A DNA stretch of 64,000 bases from Daphnia carinata (Eukaryota > Arthropoda > Branchiopoda > Diplostraca > Daphniidae), in the NCBI RefSeq assembly GCF_022539665.2, contig NC_081335.1, positions 7,874,001 to 7,938,000 on the forward strand, given 5' to 3'. Below the pieces are notes generated by a model that worked only from the letters and a program-made list of their open reading frames with translations, did not search any database and was not told the origin of the DNA. Below, piece by piece: positions 36,201 to 48,418 of this stretch (position 1 is its first letter; each line of letters begins with the position of its first letter). A program made the position numbers and the translations under genes.

Positions 36201-37885
36201 AGCTGGATTAGCTGTTCAATTCACAAAACTCTTCTTCCCTCGCTTTTGCATGTGGATGACGTCAGCAAAATGTTTTCGGTCGTATTGTTGTGCTAAATAT
36301 CATCTTCTCTATTTTTTTTTTTTTTTTTTTTATCTTACAGTTCACAGAATTTTTGTTTTTCTTTTTTCTTCTATAAAAAAAAAAAAAAAAATAAAGTAAA
36401 ATCAGCATCCATCAATTTAAAAAAGAAAAAAGAAAAGAAAAAACACATTTCCCGTCTCTTTCTATAAGGTCTTTTGTGTGTGTATATAAAGTGTGTGGTG
36501 TTTCTATGTTTTCCTGGAATGTCAAGGCTACATACAAGTATATGAGAGTTTGGGGGCTTTAAAAGAAAGAAAAAAAAAAAAGAAAAATCTAAACATCTCT
36601 CCGTTCGATTCGAAACTTGGCCTGAACGTCTGCGCTGCTATAGTTGTAATTCAATCACGGCCGTCTATAACCCGAAACCTTCAGCTGGGGCTTTTTTTTT
36701 ATTTTATATTTTTATTTACCCCTTTCTTTTTTTTTTCTCTCTCTCTCTCTCTCTCTGTGAACGTTTTTTTTTTCTCCTCCATTTCGTTTTCAAACTCATT
36801 TTTTAACATTTTTTTTTTTTTTTTTTTTGAATTAATTCAAAATGTTGACTTTATCGGTTGTGGCATGCGCACCATTGTCTCCATTCGTACGTACACGAGA
36901 AGCACAATGCGAGATTTGAAAAAAATGCTTGTTGACGTTTGAATAATTAGATTGACTTCAAAATTCCTTTTTCGTTGGAGATTTATATATATATATACGA
37001 ACTGTATAGCGAAAAGAAGGAAAACATTTTGTTCCTGTTTCTCTTTTTTTTTTTTTTTTTAACGCTAACGGTTTGAGGCCAAAATGCACGCGAGATTATA
37101 CCACCCGCCATCGCCGGTCCACATTTGGTCATAAATCTATAAGCCGATTTCCTTTAAGATCTTCATTTTTTTTTTCTTTTTCATGACCAACTTTTCCGTA
37201 TACGTCCTGATCTATTTCAATCATAAAAAGTTTAACAAAAAAAACAGATGACGATCGGGAATGAACGTACGGTGGGGTGCAGGTATATATGTTATGTGCC
37301 TTCGTTTTTTTTTTGTTTTTTGTTTTGCATATACGCAATGGGTGTCACGTCACGATGGTGTGTGTCCAAAGGTCGATGACTTTGACCAACGTATCACGTA
37401 CGGATCATTCCCTCCCTCCCCCCCCCCTTTTCGTTCGTCGCCTCACTGCCTGCTCGAAATGCCGAACGTTATAGTTCTATTTCGCGTGAGACAGCCACCT
37501 CGATCGATTTCCCAAGGCGATCAGCTTTCCAATCAATTCGACTTTTTTTTTTTTTTTTTTTTCGAATCATTATTTATTTATTTATTTTTTCATTTATCCC
37601 TTCATTTCTTTCTCCAATCCATTCGTATTTCTTAAAAATCTGTATACGTTTTTTAGCAAGTCATAATTAAAACGTGCAAAACATTTGATTGATTGACGTC
37701 AAAAAAAAAACAAAAAAAAACAAACTGAAATGTTGTTATTTGATGAAATCATTTGATTTCTATTAGGTGATGGGGGTCAGGTGATAACGCTGACACGAAG
37801 TGGCACCCCAGCCTCGTTCAACTACCTGCCATCACATATATACGTATAAGAAGATCAAAGAAAGGAAAAAGAAAAATCTAAACAA
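32501..37885. other. Proximal 5' region of castor
   Basis: Homopolymer runs and microsatellites continue: (GA)n at 33109-33138, (CT)n at 33243-33268, (GT)n at 33393-33416 and (CT)n at 36736-36756. A less repetitive island at about 32590-32760 includes a (TTC)n run. No confident exon. The 5' untranslated sequence of castor must lie at least partly here; an in-frame TAA at 37847-37849 precedes its ATG. Confidence 0.55.
33109..33138. repeat. (GA)n microsatellite
   Basis: About fourteen GA units, with a (CT)n run of similar length 105 bases further on at 33243-33268. The two are complementary and could pair as a stem in single strands. Confidence 0.9.
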
Positions 37886-38022
37886 ATGTCTACCAGTTGC
37901 ACGTCAGCGGCTTTGGCAGCCACGACGTCGGGGTCCAACAGTCTGGCACGCAACACCAGCGGCGCTACTTGCGCTGCCACTCTCTACGCCTCCATAGATC
38001 TTCATTCAGGTTCATATAGATT

Positions 38023-38056
<34 letters not shown>

Positions 38057-39891
38057 GCTTTTTAATTTCGAATGTAATTCGAATGAATCTTGACATTTTT
38101 TTTTTGAAACGTTCGCGCACGCGCTCTGTCATTGACATGAACAGACGATGCTGATGTGGGAAGCGGCGAGGAGGCCAACGTGGACAAAGATAAAATGACA
38201 CCCGTCTTGCCCGTCTCGATGCCGATGATGTCGGCCTCGACTCGACGCAACAAACGCAAGAACTTCCAGCCGCGCAACATCAGACCCAGCGATTCGCCAG
38301 ACGGCGATGATGACCAAGACAATAACGAAATGGAATTGACAACCAACCAAACGGAGGACGGAGCGGACGGCCATCCGCCGACGCGGGCCGTCGTTGGCGA
38401 AGCCGACGTCACGTCGATCTCTTCCCGCCGTTGCGATCTTAAAAGCCAACACGAAGACCGAGGGGAGAAAGGGATCCTTCTCAAAGAAACATCGTCCGAT
38501 AGAGGAGGTGATGTCACGTCGTCTCGTTCCACAGACAAACTCGGCCATCGGTTAACGGACGGATACAGTCAAGACTTGGCCGGGACGAACAGCAGCAGTC
38601 AGAGCAGTCAATCGGCCAGTCACAGTGATTTGCATAGTTGTAGGGAGGGTAGTCGCGATAGCAGCCGCAGCACGAGCCGGAGCAGTAGCCGGGGTAGTAG
38701 TAGCCGGTGCGCTAAGAGTGCGGCCGTAGATCTGAGATTGCGTCCGGCCTCCAACAACACGGAAGAGGACGATCAAGAGGACGATGCAAATGGGCAGATG
38801 TCCGGCCTTCAGATGAAGACGTGGATGCTCTTCTGGCAGCAGCAACAGTCGTGCGTCGATGGCGCCAAACCGCCTTTCATTGCGCCTTGCGATTCGCACG
38901 AGCGTCTCGGAAGGGAGGACGCGAACTCGCAGGTCGAGCCAAACGCCAGTACGCGACGTGCGGATGAGAAGGCGAACGCAACCCACGACTACGCGGAGGT
39001 AGCGATGCGCGAATTGCTCGGCATCTACCGACTGCAGCGCCACGCCGACGCAGGTAGGACGAAAAAAAAAAAACGTTATTTTAAAGCGGAGGGGTTTGTG
39101 TTGGATTTTTTGAAGTGGGTCAATCCTATCGTCTGTTTGGCGACGTGTACGTATACGCGAGATGAGTCGCTGCTGTGGAACAGCAAACGAAATGCCAAAA
39201 GGAGGGAGAAAAAAAAAAAAAAAAGAAAATAATAAGAGACGCGATCTCTTTTCCTTTTTTTTTTCCTGCGTTTTGGCCAAATTGTGTGTGTGGAATTCAA
39301 CGTTTTTTTTTTTTTTTTGTTGAAACCCGACGCGAAATGTGTCATAACCCCAGAGCGAGAATAGTTGAGATTTTCTATAGATGCCAAACTCTGGAAAATG
39401 TAGCCTATTTCGCATTGTTTTCATTTCAATTGTTTTGGGGTCTTGCTTTTTGTTTTGTTTTCGAAATTTGATTGGAATCGGGCTAATAATGTCAAAAGAG
39501 CTACTTGTGAGTTTTCGGTTGAGGCTGGCGCAAGCATCTGGCATTTATCCTATCACATCCATCATCTTCTCATTGTTTTATTCATGACTTTTGGAGTCTT
39601 GTTTTTTAACGTTTTCTCGCAGCTTTGCATAACTACATCATTGTAATAATGTTAGGCGATCGGAACAACTGTTTCTTTTCCAGCCCGTTGATAGTCATTA
39701 CTTTTAATCAACACACACACACATATACAATTTTAGATTCATGGGTTACAGTTTCGCGTGGCTAGCCAAACTTCCCCCCTCAAAAAAAAACATTTTTTTT
39801 TTTTTTTTCAAAGAAATTGCAACAAAAAAAAAAAAAATACGCTGGTCTGAAAGAATTTCACGAAGATGCTGAAAATAAAAAATCTTTTAAG

Positions 39892-39929
<38 letters not shown>

Positions 39930-40526
39930 TGGTTTCCATCTTGAATTCTTTCCCTGAGGGTGTTACGATGTTTATTGCTTTGGCTCAGGGGGCCTTTCTG
40001 CCGAAGAAAAAAAAAAAAATAAAAAAGGCAGACGCACACAGAAAATAAAAAATAAATAAATAAATGATAATAACTGCTGGCAGGCCGTGCGAGATTTTAA
40101 TATTTTTATTTTTTTTTTTTTTTTTGTTCTCTGAAAAATAGAATGAGCGCCTTTAGCGTTCATTGCGATTTTTGACTGCAAAAAAAAAAAAATTAAATAT
40201 ATAAATAAACAGAGGGGGGGGGGGGGAGGGCAATCAAGAGATTTGTTGTTTTGGTTTTTAAGGAGACGCAGGGGAAAAAGATCTGCTCCGTGTGCAATCA
40301 CAATCAATCTTATTAGATCTTTTTTTTTTTTTCGAATGCTTTAGAAGAAAAACAAAACAACGAAACAATAGTTGAACGAACGTTTTTTTTTTTTTTTTTT
40401 TTTTTTTTGTTTTGAACGCAGTGCATTCCAACATATTTTTCCCTTCGGAAGGTCAAACGCTGGCAGCCATTTTTACGGGCCTTTTCGTCCAAAAAAAAAA
40501 AAAAAAAAAGGGTTAATTTCATATCT

Positions 40527-40560
<34 letters not shown>

Positions 40561-43500
40561 GGGTCTATAAGCTGTGGCGTTCTTCTTTACGGATGATTAA
40601 AGACTTTGTTGTCGCCTTGAACCACAGAACCTGTTTTCTTCTTCTCGGGATTTTTGAAGAGAAAACGACGTGAGAAACGAGAGGAATTATATCTTGCAGA
40701 CGAAAACGAACGGCAAAGATGTGAATAAATCTATAATTTTTTTAGGGAAAAGCAATCAAACACACAAAAAATAATATTTATTATTATTGTCATTATTAGT
40801 TATTACAAAGAGAGTTTAGAAAAAAGAGAGAGAGAGAGAAAAAAAAAAAAATAAATAAATAAAACTGATAAAATAGAAGCGAACTGAAAATGCGCCTGCA
40901 GCGCTCACGCTGACCTCTTGTGGCTCTCCGTTATCTGCAACATTAATTCCAGAAAGAGAAAAGGCTACGAAAAAAAAAAAAAAAATGCGAGGAAAAAAAC
41001 AAAAAATAAATAAATATTTTTATACACAAAAAAAAAAAAAAAAAAAGAAAAGAGAAGAGAAGATAGACATGCGCATTTGAAAATAGGATGGAGAGAAATA
41101 CGAGATGGCCATTGTTTCTTACCTCTTTTTTTTTCCTCCTTCTTACGTCCATCCACTCAATAGATTCTTTTCATCTTCTAGAAAAAAAAAAAAAAAAAAA
41201 ATTAAAAATAGAAAATCATCTATTCTGTAAAAAAAAAAAAAAGGGATAAACAGTATCTTCAAAAAACGTTTTCTATTTTATTTTCCCTAAAAAAGAAAAC
41301 GGCCATTTTTTTTTTTTTCCTCTTTAAAACCTTATTCGGAAAATTAACGAATCTCTACCCCGGCTCCCGACAAAGTTTTTTTTTTTTTTTTTTTTTTTGC
41401 CTGTAGGAACATTAAACATTAAAAAAGAAAAGACTTGAGGCAATGTCTGATCCACTTTTTTTTTTTTTTCATCCGTCCTCGTTTATTGCTTTTTATTTTA
41501 TTTTTCCCCGACCAACGATGACTTAAAAAAAAAAAAAAATAATAATAATAATAAAAAAAATGCCGAAGAAAGCAGCAATTTTTTTTTTCGTTCCAAAATT
41601 CCCCCCCCCCACAATTTCGTGTGTACATTATGTTGTTATGTAACGTACCTAAAAAAAAAAAAAAAAAAAAAGGTAGATAGAAAATTTAGGTCCGTCTATT
41701 AGTTTATATAAAAAAAAAAAAAGACGATCGGTGCCTCGCTTTTTTTTTTTGTGTGTGTGTGGATAATTTCATTCCGTTTTTGATGACCAAGGAGGTCCTC
41801 TGGCCATTTCACAACAATCAAAGCTTACACAACAATAAGATAATTTTCTCGGAGAATTTTAGATTTAAAGAAAGAAAAAAGCAATGTCTCCCTATTTGGA
41901 TGAATGCGTACAACAGCCAAAAAAGAGATGGAGGAGGGGGGGGGGTCTAGGGCAATGATAATTGGAGCAATTTTAGATTGAAAGCATTTTAACATTCTCG
42001 TGGGGAAGGCCAAAAAAAAAAAAAAAAAAAAGACCCATTGACGAAGTTTAACGATTGGCCAACTTTGAATTTTGTTTGAATTGTTTTCTTCTTTTTTTTT
42101 TCTAGTTCAAAACAATTTGAACAAATTCTGGACGTTTATTTATCTCGTATTTTTTTATTTTTTTTGCGGTTCGAACCAGACAAAAAAAACAAACAAATGC
42201 AATAATAGCATTAATTAAACAGCATCCCTGTCCGTTTTTCAATGGAATCTTACACACACACACACATACACACACGAAAATGTTCAAAATTCGTCATGAA
42301 AATGTAGGACGGGCTCTTCCACGAAATTGATCGTTAGTTGTTTTCGTTATCACGATACGTTGAAAGCAATCGTCGATGACGCAATAGCCTCATCTATAAT
42401 AACACTGAAGTGCATTGAAGGTCTGTCTGCGTACAATTTAAACGCGTAATTTGTCTCTCAGCGATTTTGATCTGTGCATTGACACACGATTTTCTTTTCG
42501 TTTTGGTTTGTTTTGTCTGTTTGTACGGTTCAAAACGAATGAGATCGGCCGCTTACAATGGGGAAAGAAAAGGAGTTTGTCAGAACCGGTTTCTTTAGCT
42601 CATTCAACGGCCGGTTTTTTGAAAATCAAAGCGTCCAAAAGATATCCGGTTCTTTTGGTTAGGTAAACTGTCAACACAAGAGGGGGTCACTCTATTTTGA
42701 ATCGGATGTCGATTTTTTTGTGTTTTTTGAACCGCATTCACGCGCTCCTCAATGGCACGTGCTAATGACGACTAATCGTTTTGCTCGTTGACGTGTTCCT
42801 TCTGTTCCATTTCCCCGTTCTTCGCTCCATACACCTGACATTGACGTGTGTACTGTACAGACAAATTTGCATACGAAGGTGAAACGATCGAATGCGACCA
42901 CGACATTTGACTACTAAAATAAAAATCAACTGCGGGCCTGATCTTAATAGAAAAAAAATAATAATAATTTCATTTTTGGCCAGCTGCCAAACGTTTGTCC
43001 GGCAGGTCGGGTCGCGTGACACACGCATGCACTTTGAAATGGCGATCGCCTCGTATTGCGCATCTCTCCTTTTTATTATTTTTTTTTCTTTTGGCAAAAC
43101 GATTGATGTTGGTGACAGTGTTCACGTAGATTTCTTTTTTTTTTTTTTTTTTTTTAAATATATGAAAATTTAAAAAATGATCATTTGCAAAACGGATGTG
43201 GCATAGCGATACGCCCCGTGAACGGTGGAACATAGGCGTCGCTGTTGGTCACGTCACCCTTAAGCGTCGTTTGATAAATTATTTTTAAAAGCACGGTTGA
43301 CTCTATACGCTGTTAGTTCATCTCAAACGACAAAATCAACACACAAAAAATATCAACTGATTTTTTTGTGTGTGTGTCTGTATGTTGTATTACGTATTTT
43401 TTTTTTTTTTTTTTTGGCCTGTTTCTTTTTGATGGATTACACATTGGCGTACAATTTTTTTTTTGTTGCTTCCAACTCTGCCGAATCGTATGGGCACCCC

Positions 43501-45258
43501 ACCACTGGATCGGGCCAAAAAAAATAATAATATAAAGGGAAACTCTCGATGTTGTCAATATACCATAAGGAAAAGGACTGTCAGATGAGCGAGGGAGCGA
43601 GAGGGGGGAGACGACTATGAACCTAATCACACACGCTAAACGACCATGATGGATTGACGTTAGGGGAGAGAGACACATCGTCGTGTGCAACAAAGAGATA
43701 GACGAGCAGGACAACATACACTCACAAAAAATAAAAAATAAAAATCATACGTGACGTCAAAGGAAGTCTCGCGTTGTGGAAAGCGTTAACACAGGAACGG
43801 TTCATTAGCTACTTGTACATAACGTTCGGGCCCGTCTCTGTGTTTTTTTTTTTTTTTTTCTACGAACGTTTGTCATCAATCAATCTCGTCCTGTTTGAAA
43901 GTTGTTCAAGGACTAGCAAAAAAAAAAAATAAATAGATATTAAGTTGGCGTCTTTTCGAATGCCAAAATCACATCGTTTCCCACGTTCAAACTCCATAGG
44001 CAAATGCATAGCCTTAACTTTGATCGTATAATTGATAGGCCTGATCAGCCGTTAGATTTTTATTTTGTCCTATTCTTTAACATGATGTCTGTAAATGATA
44101 CAAAACTGTTTTATTTTAATAAATCTCATGATTTGCATTGTTTGTTTTTTTCAGGGCAAAGTTCAAACGTTCGCGCCAGTTCGCCTATTGGTCGATCAGC
44201 CGCAGAAGGTCAAACGCGACCAGTTGACTCGGTTGGCATCGGTTCATTAAGAACATCATTGACATCTTGTCAACAACAACCACCCACCCCACCGCACACG
44301 CCCAAAACGTCGACCACGACCAGTGGTCAGACGGCCCTGCCACTCGGTTCGTCTTTTATCATTTCCCTTGTTTTGGTTTTGATCGCATGTCAAATGGTCG
44401 AGGTGTCTGACCAAATTCATTTTGCCACTCGTTGTTTTCACAGGCAGGACGAGTGACTTTAACGAGCCATCTCTCAGGGCTTTACAAACACACATCCAGT
44501 CTATTCTGAGTCACGTGACATCGTCCACATCCAGGCAGCCGTCGCCGTCCAAACAGCTGACCAACTGCGATGATTCGCCTAGCGGTGCCGACGTGCGACC
44601 AAGGTCTACGAATCATCAGGTGTGTGTACAATCTAAAAAAAATAAAAAAGAGAGAAATTGTTTTATTTCATCTTGGCCGTGGTAATAAATTTAAATTAAA
44701 AATAGGATGGGGTGACGTATCCGTTGAAAGCGGCCAGTTTCGCCAACATCGATCTCCACGTGGACGTCGATGATGACGTCACAGGGCAGACCAAAGGCTT
44801 TTACGACCAGCACGAACTTCAGCAACTAGCGCCTACTAATTTAGCAGGTCAGCCATTTTTTCTTTTATTATTTTTCAAGAAAAAAAAATGAGGAGAGAAG
44901 GGAGGAATTAGTTTACGCTTAAGGCGATTATGAATATTCGAGATTTCACGTGGAATCATCAGAAACGACACACCTTTGGTACATTGGACAGCCGATTTCG
45001 TGTTACGCACGTTAGGGCCATCTTTTCGTTCGGACAAGGTGCGGTTTTTTTTTTTTTTGTTTTTGTTTTTGTTTTTATAACACATTTTATGATTTACGAA
45101 GAAAGCAAAAACAAAACACGTCTGAAAGAAAGAAAGAAAAAAAACCCGGGGACACGATTGATGAGGAGCGACTTGTTTTTTGTTTTTTCTTGTTTTTTGT
45201 TTGTTCAAAAATGATGGCATTCGATATTCTCAAATTTGGGATACATAAACATGCGTGG

Positions 45259-45292
<34 letters not shown>

Positions 45293-48200
45293 CGCCGGTT
45301 GTCGTTGGGGTTCGAAACAGAAAACAAGGAAGAATTTCGAAGAAAAGAAATAAACATTGGACGACTTCTCGGAAAAAAAAAGGGAGAGATTGCATCAAAG
45401 GATTCGTCTGCGTTCTTGGGAAGTGTCAATATTCTTTATTTGAGGGGGGGGGGGGTATTTCTTATGTTTTATGTTTGTTTGTTTTTTTGGGGAGCTTTTA
45501 GTTTTTGGAAAGAAAACTCGTTTCTGGCAGAAAAACGTTAGATTCCCGAAAGAAAAATAAGAATGCACAATGAAAAATATAAAAAACCGGATGAGGAACG
45601 GTAAATGACACAATAGACCCATATGGCACCCCTTTTTTTATTTATTTATTTTTTTTTTACCCCATTCACCCCCTTTTTTTTTTAAAACTTGAAGTGAAAA
45701 GAAAATCCCAGCCGAATTTTTCTTTATATTTTTCCATTTTAAAAATAAAAATAAAAAATTGAGCGGGAAACACCCCCCCCCCCCCCCACCCGGAAAAAAG
45801 GAGAGAGAGAGAGAGAGAGAGTGCACTTAAGCCTTTAGCTTTCCCCTTTCCTGTTACGTACACACAATGGAATTTTTTTTTTCCTCCCCTTTTCTTATTT
45901 TTTTTTTTCCTTTCCGTCAGTCCCAGCTCTTGCAAGTACCTCTTTTCAATGACGAGTTGAATTATTTTTTACAAAAAAATATCGCAGCGTGATGCAACAT
46001 GTAGTGGAGAGAGAGAGACTGATAGGACAACACGTACGGAAAGGGGGGGGGAAAGAAAATCCTTATTTTTTTTTTTTTTCTAAATAAGAAATAAATAAAA
46101 CATATTTTTTTAATTTGATTTTATTAGATCTCAGCGAAAGAACCCCATTTTCCCGCGCACCCCCACCACCCTCTCTATTCAACTCGCTATCTGCTGTAAT
46201 AATAGTTTTTTTTTTTTTTTTTTACCTTCTTTATTGTGTTATTCTTAAAAAAAGAAAAAAAAATACTCTGGGCAAAAAAATTTTTCCTTGGATAAAAGAA
46301 ACACAACAGTGGAGGTTGTTTGTGGCGGCCATTGTGAAACGGGGGGAATTTTTCATTTATTTATTTTTTTTTTTATTATAAAGGTGGAGGATTTCTACTT
46401 CCATTTTTCATTTTTTTAAAAAATAAAATCTCGTCCTCCAATAGCTTTTCCCTCTCTCTCTCCTTTCAGGCCAACCCTTTTCATATTTTTTGTTATCCCT
46501 TTACGAGTTTTACGTCGAAATACGCAGTTGCCTGATAATATAACGTGTGTGCTCTAAATATTTCATAGAAAAGAAGAGAATTTTATTGAAAAAAAAGGGG
46601 GAAAAACGCAACGCGGCTCGATGTATTTTTTTTTTTTTTCCGGTTAAACTTGCTAACGGTTATTTCACAAATCAGGATTATGTTTTGGTTATCGTTTTCT
46701 ATTTTTTAAAAAGCATAGACGAATAGATGTGGTCGTTTTATTTCTCTTTTTTTAAAAACCTGAACAGACGCCAGTTGTCATGTCGTCTCTCAAGTCTTTA
46801 GGCAGCTGCATCGCTTTTCTTAATAACAAACGAAAGGGACTTGGACATTTAATTTTTTAAAAATTACTTTCGTTTTTTTCACAAATGGATCGATCACCTG
46901 GTCAATGCGATTGCAAACATTTGTAATAATAAAAAAAAAATGCCTGAAAAAAATGCAATTGAAATCATTTCAAATCTGCTTTCCCAACGTTTATAGGCCT
47001 ATCATCTTCGTCTGTCTGTCCCCCCTTTTTTATACCAAAAAAAAATTGATTAATAATGAGGTTGATTTACCTGCTCGCATCAACACACATGGCTAGACAC
47101 TTGCGTCAGGGAGATGCAATATGTAATAGATTGTTTCTTCATCCCCCCTCTTTGTTTTCTAGATCTCCCCCCCCCCTTCCCTATCCGTATAAATATCCTT
47201 TCGCGCATCGATTCACAAACGATGTGAAAAAAAAAAAAGAAAAGCGATTCCCCTCTACGATCTCTCTCTCTCTCTCTCCCTTTATTATTATTATTATTTT
47301 TTTGTTTCATTTAAGTGGATTTTTGTGTAGGACTCAAAAAAAAAAAAATCAAAAGTTTTGAGGGGAAAAACGAGTGAAACATAATTTTTTGTGGCCTTCT
47401 CTCTCTCTCTCTCCTCTTTTTCAAATTGAATGGCTGTCCCTTAGAAAGAAAAAAAAAAAAAACTCTTCCTCCCCCAGATGAAAAAATACGTTACCGCCAA
47501 AAAAAAAAAAAAAAAAATTCTATTGAATTAAACATCCTCTCTATCATTCAAATAGATGACGTATCACATCATCTTCAAATCCCTTCCGTCTCTCATCGTA
47601 TTTTTCTCACCCCTTTCGTTTTTTTCCCCTCTCTTTTCTCCCTCAGAAATGTGAGAAAATTCTCGTTTTCCCCCTTTAAAAAAAAAAAAAAATGATCATT
47701 TTTTAGGAGGAAAGATAACAAAAAAAAAATTATATTGTAAGGGGTTGCAACGTACGAAACTGATTGCAGGTGTGACATCCGTCTTTTTTTTTTTTCGCGC
47801 AGGGAAGATTTAAACAAGCACAGCTCATCTGTGACACTTCATTTTTTTTTTTTTTTCTCCCAACCACCCTTTTTTTTATGTTATGTACGCAATACAACCG
47901 AAAGAGGGGGAGATCTAATCTGAAAAGAAAAAAATAATATAAAATCCAGAAAATCACAGTAAACAGGGGAATCGGGGTGGGAGGAGCGGAGGAGGGTTTC
48001 ACCTTTAGTTGTACGAGCTGCTATTGTTAAAAAAAAGAATACAGGGTGGAGGGGGGGAAAGGACTGATCACATGTGGAAGAACGATGGTCTTCTTCAATC
48101 TAATGCCTTACGTGTATGTGTGTGTGTGTGTGTGTGTATACAACACACACACGTAGTTTCCAGCAGGAGGGAGGCAGGCAAAAAAAAAAAAAAAAATACA

Positions 48201-48385
48201 TATATCCTGGAATCATCCATTACAAATACAATAAAAAAAAATGCGGACACGTAAAAAAAAAAAAATAAAATAATAATAAACGGGGAAAAAAAAAGAAAAA
48301 AAAAAGAGTTTACCCTTTTTTTTTTTTTTTTCGAAAGAGTAAAAAAATTACCAAACATCTGGTTTTTTTTTCTCTTTTCATTTTC

Positions 48386-48418
<33 letters not shown>

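Noticed and set aside
38552-39544. Minus-strand frame of 330 codons opposite castor exon 2
   Set aside because: It mirrors the coding strand of a well-supported zinc-finger gene and is rich in Arg/Thr as expected from antisense of Ser/Arg codons.
44004-44154. In-frame extension upstream of castor exon 3
   Set aside because: It precedes a strong polypyrimidine-CAG acceptor and lacks the composition of the exon; treated as intron.
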